Assembly (NCBI GenBank): GCA_015064785.1
Contig: SVRM01000020.1
Coordinates: 1-44,908 of the forward strand
Direction of reading: 5' to 3'
Source of the DNA: Oscillospiraceae bacterium
Lineage (GTDB): Bacteria > Bacillota > Clostridia > Oscillospirales > CAG-272
DNA: 44,908 nt
Below are positions 39,976-44,908 of this stretch, piece after piece. The notes under the pieces are model-generated. The model ran no database searches and had not been told where the DNA came from. It saw only the letters and a list, made by a program, of their open reading frames with translations. Position 1 is the first letter of the stretch. Each line of letters opens with the position of its first letter. The position numbers and the translations under genes are program-made.

Positions 39976-40194
39976 ATGAATTTACGCAATGCGGAAGAAG
40001 GAAAAGAATATATCATCCGTGAAATTGTAACCGATGACGAGGAAATGGATTCGTTCCTGTTCTCGCTCGGCTGTTACAGCGGAGAACCGATTACGGTTGT
40101 TTCGCATCTCAAGGGCGGCTGTGTTGTTTCGATCAAGGACGCGAGATATACCATCGATCTTCAGCTGGCGGAAGCGATTGAAATCAACGCATAA
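39976..40194 (+). CDS. feoA: FeoA-type ferrous iron transport accessory protein
   Basis: The 72-residue protein has the SH3-like FeoA fold: an N-terminal strand, GxxxGEPITVVSHLKGGCVVS and KDARYTIDLQLAEAIEIN. FeoA assists the FeoB GTPase channel that imports Fe2+ under anaerobic conditions. GGGAGG precedes the ATG at 39976; the GTG at 39955 would overlap that site. feoB is expected next but is not present. A terminator (40193-40219) overlaps its stop, and a FeoB-associated protein gene follows. Confidence 0.9.
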   Translation: MNLRNAEEGKEYIIREIVTDDEEMDSFLFSLGCYSGEPITVVSHLKGGCVVSIKDARYTIDLQLAEAIEINA

Positions 40195-40219
40195 AAAAGT
40201 AATACCCATTACTTTTTTT
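40193..40219 (+). terminator. Rho-independent terminator after feoA
   Basis: AAAAAAGTAAT (40193-40203) pairs with ATTACTTTTTT (40208-40218) around ACCC. It overlaps the feoA stop codon. Confidence 0.8.
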
Positions 40220-40226
40220 GTTCATA

Positions 40227-40244
40227 TGTTAGCATATGCTAACA
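40227..40244. promoter_or_regulatory. 18-bp perfect palindrome, possible DtxR/IdeR-type iron operator
   Basis: TGTTAGCATATGCTAACA is a perfect palindrome. The GTTAG..CTAAC half-sites resemble DtxR/IdeR-type iron boxes. A weaker version lies in the feoA leader (39926-39941). No clear promoter could be drawn next to it. Confidence 0.6.
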
Positions 40245-40266
40245 AAAAGAAAGTGAGGTTGTCAAG

Positions 40267-40506
40267 ATGACAGACATCATTGTCATTGCCATTCTGATAC
40301 TGATTGCCGGACTGGCGGCAGGATATATATACAAAGCCAAAAAGAGCGGAAAAACATGTATCGGCTGTCCACATGCGGGTCAGTGCAGCAATGCTGCACA
40401 CAGCGGCGGATGCTCCGGCAGCTGCGGTTCGTGCGGCGGATGCGGAGGGAAGCACAAACCGTCGGACGATACCCCAAAAACGGAATCATCAGATCATCGG
40501 GGCTGA
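40267..40506 (+). CDS. FeoB-associated Cys-rich membrane protein
   Basis: The 79-residue product has one N-terminal membrane helix (IIVIAILILIAGLAAGYIYK) and a Cys/Gly-rich tail (CIGCPHAGQCSN, GGCSGSCGSCGGCGG). That matches the FeoB-associated Cys-rich membrane protein family, which normally follows feoB. Here no feoB lies between it and feoA. The cysteines may hold iron near the channel. GTGAGG precedes the ATG. A perfect palindrome 23 bases upstream could be its iron-responsive operator. Confidence 0.88.
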   Translation: MTDIIVIAILILIAGLAAGYIYKAKKSGKTCIGCPHAGQCSNAAHSGGCSGSCGSCGGCGGKHKPSDDTPKTESSDHRG

Positions 40507-40536
40507 GGCACATACGTGCAGCAGCCCGGTTTTCTT
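40500..40536 (+). terminator. Rho-independent terminator, GGGCTGAGG type
   Basis: GGGCTG (40500-40505) pairs with CAGCCC (40522-40527), and GCAC/GTGC pairs inside; TTTTCTTTT follows. The stem-loop resembles 12015-12042, so this is a second copy of a dispersed terminator repeat. Confidence 0.85.
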
Positions 40537-40579
40537 TTGAATAAGGCGAAAATGATTAGAGAAAAATTCGCCGGATGTC

Positions 40580-40608
40580 TTGAAATTTCCGGGGAATGCG
40601 TGTATAAT
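40580..40608 (+). promoter_or_regulatory. Promoter of the isomerase-isomerase-fucosidase operon
   Basis: TTGAAA (40580-40585) and TATAAT (40603-40608), 17 bases apart. The insertion at 40620-40869 lies between it and the first gene, giving a leader of about 270 bases. Confidence 0.85.
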
Positions 40609-40619
40609 GTTATATATAA

Positions 40620-40869
40620 TATAAGAGAATTCTTTAATCGATTGCAAAATTGCATTTTGCAATCGGTCTCATCGGGCTGACGCATAGCCAACGAAGTTGC
40701 AGCGCAACTTCTGAAGAAATGCAATGCATTTCTTCGGATGGCGTCCCGTTGGTCGCTTTGAAGGAGTCTTTTTGGGCGGGAGACCCGCCCAAGCGACGCA
40801 ATTTGTTTATATATCGCCCGTTGGGCGATAAAGGTAGGCAATTTTGCAATTGCCTATAAGAGAATTCTT
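40620..40869. mobile_element. MITE-like palindrome-rich insertion with direct repeats
   Basis: TATAAGAGAATTCTT occurs at 40620-40634 and 40855-40869, like a 15-bp target duplication. Inside, ATTGCAAAATTGC (40641-40653) is inverted at 40838-40850. Five further hairpins are packed between: 40693-40711, 40713-40735, 40772-40792, 40812-40830 and 40835-40856. No coding region is present. This fills the long gap 40537-40887. Removing the insertion would restore an ordinary ~40-base leader with the GGAAAGGA ribosome site (40870-40877). Confidence 0.75.
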
Positions 40870-40887
40870 GGAAAGGATGAAAATAAC

Positions 40888-41778
40888 ATGATTTTATCAA
40901 CACAAACCGATGTCATTTTCCGTGTGTTTGGTGAGGAAGAGGGAATTCGTCTCCTTGCAGAAGCCGGATTTGATGCCATTGACTATTCCATGTTTCCGAT
41001 GAGCGCCGACGACTGCCATCTCAACACAGGAGATGTTGTCGCCCATGCAAAGCACCTTCGCTCCGTCGCGGACAGCTATGGCATCCGGTTCAATCAGGCA
41101 CATGCACCGTTTCCGTGCTGGAGAGCGGGTGATGATGCGTACAACGCAAAAATGCCTGACCGCATCCTTCGTGCTGTGATGATTGCCGGCACGCTCGGCG
41201 CAAATTCTGTCATCGTTCACCCGATTGCCTATCCCGGCGGAGGGGAACCGCAGAAGGAATTCAACATCAACTACTACCGTACACTGGAGCCTGTCGCTCT
41301 GGAATACGGTACGAAGATTGCCCTGGAAAACATGTGGGGACACGACAACCGCCGCGGTTATATTGTACCCAATGTCTGCTCCTTCGGTTCGGATCTTGCC
41401 GATTATTACGATACGCTTGGCAATCCTGACGCTTTTACCGTTTGTCTGGATCTCGGTCACTGCGGTCTGGTCGGTGAAGAACCGGATGACGCCATTCGCG
41501 CACTCGGCGGCAAGCGGTTGGGCGCTCTGCATGTCCATGACAACGACTATAAGCGCGATGCCCATGTGATTCCGTACACACATGGATGCACCATGAACTG
41601 GGATAAGATCACAAAAGCGCTCGGCGAAATCGACTATCAGGGTGAATTTACCTACGAAGCGGACAATTTCCTTGCCCGCATTGACCGGGAAGCACTTCCC
41701 GCAGCACTGTCGTACATGGAAAAGCTCGGACGTGTCCTGATCGCAAAGATCGATGCAAACCGTCCGGGACATGCATAA
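40888..41778 (+). CDS. Sugar phosphate isomerase/epimerase-like TIM-barrel protein
   Basis: The 296-residue product belongs to the xylose-isomerase-like TIM-barrel family. Metal ligands can be placed: Glu in KIALENMWGHD, Asp and His in VCLDLGHCG, His in LHVHDNDYK, and Glu in FTYEADN. It should isomerise or epimerise a sugar or sugar phosphate in the cytoplasm. GGAAAGGA stands before the ATG. It is the first gene of an operon with a second isomerase (27 bases on) and a fucosidase, so fucose or a fucoside product is a candidate substrate. The upstream leader is interrupted by a palindrome-rich insertion. Confidence 0.88.
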   Translation: MILSTQTDVIFRVFGEEEGIRLLAEAGFDAIDYSMFPMSADDCHLNTGDVVAHAKHLRSVADSYGIRFNQAHAPFPCWRAGDDAYNAKMPDRILRAVMIAGTLGANSVIVHPIAYPGGGEPQKEFNINYYRTLEPVALEYGTKIALENMWGHDNRRGYIVPNVCSFGSDLADYYDTLGNPDAFTVCLDLGHCGLVGEEPDDAIRALGGKRLGALHVHDNDYKRDAHVIPYTHGCTMNWDKITKALGEIDYQGEFTYEADNFLARIDREALPAALSYMEKLGRVLIAKIDANRPGHA

Positions 41779-41805
41779 AGAAACATTCTGAAAGGAGCTA
41801 TCAGC

Positions 41806-42561
41806 ATGAAAACACTTGGACTTCAGTTATATACCGTACGTAATACCATGGATACAGCAGACAACATCCGCGAAACCTTCCGCCGCATCAAGGCAATGGG
41901 TTACGATGAAGCACAGACAGCAGGCTGCCCGATTCCCTATGAAGAATTCGGTCAGATTGCAAAGGACGAAGGCGTTGCCATCATCGGTACGCATGAGGGC
42001 TGGAATCAGGTGTATGACGCACCGGTGGAGCAGGTCGTTGAAAACCATCGCGCACTCGGAACGACCAATGTCGGTATCGGGGCGTATTATTTTCACTCCG
42101 AGGAGGAAATCTACACCTTCTGCGACAGGGCAAACGAGCTCGGCGCACGGCTCAAGCCCTTCGGCATGAAGTTTACCTATCACAACCATTCCTTTGAGTT
42201 CCGCCGTTGGGGCAATGAAGGCAAGACCGCGATGGATATCCTCGCAGAACGTCTTGACCCCGAAACCGTTTCGTTCGTGCTCGATACCTATTGGGTACAG
42301 CATGGCGGCGGCGATGTCCGCGCGTGGATCGAACGCCTTGCGGGTCGCATCGACATCCTGCATCTGAAGGACATGGGCGTCAACGAAAACGGTCCGTTCA
42401 TCACCGAATGCGGCAACGGCAATATCAACTTTGAAGGCATTATCCCGTTGGCAGAGCAGTGCGGCGTCAAGCACTTCTGCGTCGAGCAGGACATCTGGCC
42501 GGGTGATGCGATGGATTCCGCAGCATTCTCCGCAAATTATCTGAAGAAATTCATTCGCTGA
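41806..42561 (+). CDS. Sugar phosphate isomerase/epimerase-like TIM-barrel protein
   Basis: The 251-residue product starts MKTLGLQLYTVRNTM, typical of this family. Metal ligands: Glu in YHNHSFEF, Asp and His in VLDTYWVQHGG, His in DILHLKDM, and Glu in FCVEQDIW. It differs clearly from the gene before it (GLQLYTVR start, HNHSFEF motif), so the two probably do different steps. AAAGGAG precedes the ATG. It lies 27 bases after one isomerase and 19 before the fucosidase. Confidence 0.9.
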   Translation: MKTLGLQLYTVRNTMDTADNIRETFRRIKAMGYDEAQTAGCPIPYEEFGQIAKDEGVAIIGTHEGWNQVYDAPVEQVVENHRALGTTNVGIGAYYFHSEEEIYTFCDRANELGARLKPFGMKFTYHNHSFEFRRWGNEGKTAMDILAERLDPETVSFVLDTYWVQHGGGDVRAWIERLAGRIDILHLKDMGVNENGPFITECGNGNINFEGIIPLAEQCGVKHFCVEQDIWPGDAMDSAAFSANYLKKFIR

Positions 42562-42580
42562 TACATAGAGGACATAACCC

Positions 42581-43870
42581 ATGAGATATGAAAACAACTG
42601 GGAGTCTCTGAATGCGCGTCCCATTCCGCGCTGGTTCGGAGAGGCGAAATTTGGCATTTTCATTCACTGGGGGCTGTATTCCGTTCCCGGATATACTGCG
42701 CGCGGACAGTATGCGGAATGGTATAGGAAACAGCTTGAGGATCCGGCGCATCCGGCGCGTTTGTTCCATGACCGTACCTACGGTCCGAACTTCAAGTACG
42801 AGGACTTTGTGAGCGGCTTCCGTGCGGAGCTGTTTGATGCCGATGCATGGGCGAAGCTGTTTCAGCGTGCCGGTGCGAAGTACATCAACCTCGTTTCCAA
42901 GCATCACGACGGCTTCTGTCTGTATCCGTCGAAGTATGCATGGAATTGGAATTCATGGGATGTCGGCCCGCACAGGGATTTCTGTATGGAGCTGCGGCAG
43001 GCGATGGAAGGCACGGGCGTGAAATTCGGCGTCTATCATTCGGTTTATGAATGGTTCCATCCGCTGTATCTGGAAAATCCCGAAGCGTATGCACTGGAAC
43101 ATCTGCATCCGATGCTGAAGGAGCTGATCTGCCGCTATGAGCCGTGGACACTGTTCACAGACGGCGAATGGGAGCAGACGGCAGAGACATGGCATTCAAC
43201 GGCGTTCTTACAGTGGCTGTACAACGATTCTCCTGTGCGCGATACGATTGTTCCCAACGATCGCTGGGGCAAGGGAACACGCGGCAGACGCGGCGGCAAC
43301 TTTACAACCGAGTATGGCGAAATCGAAGGCGGACGGCGCATTGAGGATGTCGTGCTTGACCGACCGTTTGAAGAATGCCGCGGCATCGGCAAGTCCTTCG
43401 GCGTCAATCGTATCGAAACAACCGAGGATTATATGAGTGCAAAAGAACTGCTCATCACGCTGTGCGAGCTGGTTTCCAAGGGCGGCAATTTCCTGCTCAA
43501 CATCGGTCCGAATGCGGACGGCACGATTCCTGTCATCATGGAAGAACGGCTTTTGCAGATGGGCGACTGGCTGTCGGTCAACGGCGACGCCATCTACGGC
43601 ACGGAAATTTATACAAAGCACGTGCAGGGAGACATTTTCTACACAAAGAAGGGCGATACGGTCTATGCGATTCTGACACGCTTCCCGTTTGGCTGTGTCA
43701 CGCTGGACGAGGTTCCGTATACACCGACCATGACGGCAAGTTTGCTGTCCTGTCCCGACGCGCCGATTACCGTGCGTGACAATGGCGGCAAGGCCCAGCT
43801 GTGCTTTGCGCCGATTGATCCCGAGGACGTCAAGTGCCAGTGGCTGTATGCCGTGGCGCTGCATCCGTAA
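42581..43870 (+). CDS. GH29 alpha-L-fucosidase
   Basis: The 429-residue product matches GH29: FGIFIHWGLYSVPGY, NLVSKHHDGFCLYPS (His108-His109-Asp110), and LFTDGEWE with the catalytic nucleophile expected at Asp194. RGGNFTTEYGE and GGNFLLNIGPNADGTIP also fit. It removes terminal L-fucose from glycans. No signal peptide, so it acts in the cytoplasm on imported fucosides. AGAGGA precedes the ATG. It is the last gene of the operon with two TIM-barrel isomerases, which may process the released sugar. A hairpin follows at 43887. Confidence 0.95.
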   Translation: MRYENNWESLNARPIPRWFGEAKFGIFIHWGLYSVPGYTARGQYAEWYRKQLEDPAHPARLFHDRTYGPNFKYEDFVSGFRAELFDADAWAKLFQRAGAKYINLVSKHHDGFCLYPSKYAWNWNSWDVGPHRDFCMELRQAMEGTGVKFGVYHSVYEWFHPLYLENPEAYALEHLHPMLKELICRYEPWTLFTDGEWEQTAETWHSTAFLQWLYNDSPVRDTIVPNDRWGKGTRGRRGGNFTTEYGEIEGGRRIEDVVLDRPFEECRGIGKSFGVNRIETTEDYMSAKELLITLCELVSKGGNFLLNIGPNADGTIPVIMEERLLQMGDWLSVNGDAIYGTEIYTKHVQGDIFYTKKGDTVYAILTRFPFGCVTLDEVPYTPTMTASLLSCPDAPITVRDNGGKAQLCFAPIDPEDVKCQWLYAVALHP

Positions 43871-43886
43871 TCACAGAAGATAAGAG

Positions 43887-43928
43887 AACCGCATGGAGTA
43901 CCTGTAGAGGTGTTCCATGCGGTTGTTG
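43887..43928. terminator. Terminator hairpin between converging genes
   Basis: AACCGCATGGA (43887-43897) pairs perfectly with TCCATGCGGTT (43914-43924). The following sequence is only moderately T-rich. Confidence 0.7.
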
Positions 43929-43929
43929 G

Positions 43930-44523
43930 TTATTGCATTTTCAAAATTTCTGCATGACAGGAAAGACACGTTTCCGTTCCTGCGGGATTGTCCTTGCCGC
44001 ACAGCACACAGACCGCGGGCGGAACCTCGCCGTCACGGTGAACGATGAACGGAACATAGGTGCCGCGCAGATAGACAACACGGTCGCCGACATGGTACAC
44101 CTGTGGAGAAATCATATTGCGGTTGATGATGACTTTGTTGAGATTACAGTCAATCGTTTTTCTGATCATGCCGCCGTTTGGCTTCTGAATATACAGCTCC
44201 ACCTCATACCACCGTCTGCTTTCTCCACTATGCAGACCGACACCTTTGGGTGCATAGCGCGGATGGTCTTCCATGCTGATAATGATCCCCTCCCATGATA
44301 AATCAAACAGGAACCGGAACAGACCGATGCGGAGCGGTACAATCAGCGAAAGCAATACCCACAAACCGACCGCTGTAACAATACCGAGGTTTTTAAGTGT
44401 GTAGTCATAAAAAACGGTCAGTTCAAATACCGCGACAAGGATGAGCCAGAGAACGGATGGAATGATGAAATTTCGGAGTTTTCTGCGGCGGTAGGCGCGG
44501 ATATCGGGATTGGTGATCTTCAT
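43930..44523 (-). CDS. Membrane protein with C-terminal zinc ribbon
   Basis: The 197-residue product has two membrane segments (about 20-40, NFIIPSVLWLILVAVFELTV, and 48-68), a beta-rich middle (WYEVELYIQKPNGG, VGDRVVYLRGTYVPFIV) and a C-terminal zinc ribbon CVLCGKDNPAGTETCLSC. The ribbon probably binds zinc and partners. AAAGGAG precedes the ATG at 44523; the longer reading from 44595 overlaps the next gene. It lies 32 bases after the lipocalin-like gene. Function unknown. Confidence 0.82.
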   Translation of the reverse strand: MKITNPDIRAYRRRKLRNFIIPSVLWLILVAVFELTVFYDYTLKNLGIVTAVGLWVLLSLIVPLRIGLFRFLFDLSWEGIIISMEDHPRYAPKGVGLHSGESRRWYEVELYIQKPNGGMIRKTIDCNLNKVIINRNMISPQVYHVGDRVVYLRGTYVPFIVHRDGEVPPAVCVLCGKDNPAGTETCLSCHAEILKMQ

Positions 44524-44555
44524 GTGAATACTCCTTTTTTGTGGTCGGTGACGGT

Positions 44556-44908
44556 TCAGCTTTCGGATTCTGCCGTGCTGCGACGAAACACACAATAAAT
44601 ATCAACCGTTCCGCCATAACTGTAATTACCTGTCTTGTATTCGGAAATCAAATAGTCTGTGCCTTTGTGTTCGCGGTATTCGTAATGTTCGGCAAAATGG
44701 TCGTAGTCATTGAGAAAATGTCCGTTTGTGTAATGGTGTTCCATCTCTACCTGTCCGACGGAACTTCTCATGCGCATGAACAAAGCACCGTCTTCTGTGC
44801 ATCGGATGCGGTCAAACATCCCTCTCATACGAGTGGACGGCTGTCGGCGCGGATCAAAATCCTCCGGCTTATAGACGAACGTATAAACATCCCATGTACC
44901 AACCAGTC
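44556..44908 (-). CDS. Lipocalin-like protein, C-terminal part (5' end outside window)
   Basis: The frame is open past the first ATG (44828) to the window edge, so the gene starts outside. The visible 117 residues begin LVGTWDVYTFVYKPEDFDP, and the GTW motif fits a lipocalin-like beta-barrel; beta strands with aromatic residues follow (HYTNGHFLNDYDHFAEHYEY). It ends RRSTAESES. The family is a guess from the GTW motif. It is upstream of, and probably co-transcribed with, the zinc-ribbon membrane gene. Confidence 0.7.
   Translation of the reverse strand, partial: LVGTWDVYTFVYKPEDFDPRRQPSTRMRGMFDRIRCTEDGALFMRMRSSVGQVEMEHHYTNGHFLNDYDHFAEHYEYREHKGTDYLISEYKTGNYSYGGTVDIYCVFRRSTAESES

Noticed and set aside
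40513..40619. Short frames in the leader region before 40620
   Set aside because: No ribosome site or conserved sequence; the region holds a terminator and a promoter.
40620..40869. Riboswitch or tRNA-like leader
   Set aside because: Direct repeats at the edges and end-inverted repeats fit an insertion better, and no known riboswitch core was recognised.

Overview
The window looks like chromosome from an anaerobic, gut-type Clostridia (Bacillota), perhaps Oscillospirales or Christensenellales. That placement is inferred from promoter and ribosome-site style (TTGACA-17-TATAAT, AAAGGAG), from lipobox solute-binding proteins, from a sugar ABC importer without its own ATPase, from BlaI/BlaR1, PadR and FeoB-associated Cys-rich genes, and from hairpin-rich dispersed repeats. 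No rRNA, tRNA, CRISPR array, phage gene or transposase gene was seen. Both ends cut a gene.

Layout. 1-2738: a sugar-oxidation operon of an oxidoreductase (5' end missing), a TIM-barrel isomerase and a second oxidoreductase. 2819-3826: AraC regulator. 3889-5781 (minus): a P-loop kinase with an unassigned N-terminal domain, then a polysaccharide deacetylase. 6009-9374: a ribbon-helix-helix regulator followed by clpB. 9384-12045: divergent MATE and EamA transporters, each ending in an inverted copy of the same terminator repeat. 12089-16284: a GH106-like glycoside hydrolase and a lipoprotein solute-binding protein. 16456-21129: an XRE-DNA-binding/Gfo-Idh-MocA fusion followed by two tandem solute-binding lipoproteins. 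21182-22005 (minus): Bcp peroxiredoxin and a DUF3795-like protein. 22096-25498: a BlaI repressor and a BlaR1-like membrane protease with a non-penicillin-binding outer domain. 25560-32426: a membrane protein, PadR, two HAAS-like paralogues, an ABC importer (binding protein and two permeases) and an HlyD-like protein, tightly packed. 32432-33912: beta-propeller glycosidase-like protein. 34012-34921 (minus): AraC/GyrI-like regulator. 35008-36995 (minus): OYE-type flavin oxidoreductase, YcxB-like protein and a 59-residue membrane protein that overlaps it. 37025-39735: a second GH106-like hydrolase. 39855-40536: FeoA and a FeoB-associated Cys-rich protein with no FeoB. 40580-43870: two TIM-barrel isomerases and a GH29 alpha-L-fucosidase, behind a leader interrupted by a palindrome-rich insertion. 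43930-44908 (minus): a membrane protein with a zinc ribbon and the C-terminal part of a lipocalin-like protein.

Together the genes describe a carbohydrate scavenger: hydrolases for rhamnosides and fucosides, oxidoreductase/isomerase pairs that could process 3-keto or deoxy sugars, and several sugar-binding lipoproteins. Stress and envelope sensing (ClpB, BlaI/BlaR1, PadR) lie between these loci. The most unusual items are the HTH-oxidoreductase fusion, the mosaic tandem binding proteins, the BlaR1-like sensor with two operator dyads, the PadR/HAAS/ABC operon, and the palindromic insertion with direct repeats in the leader of the fucosidase operon.
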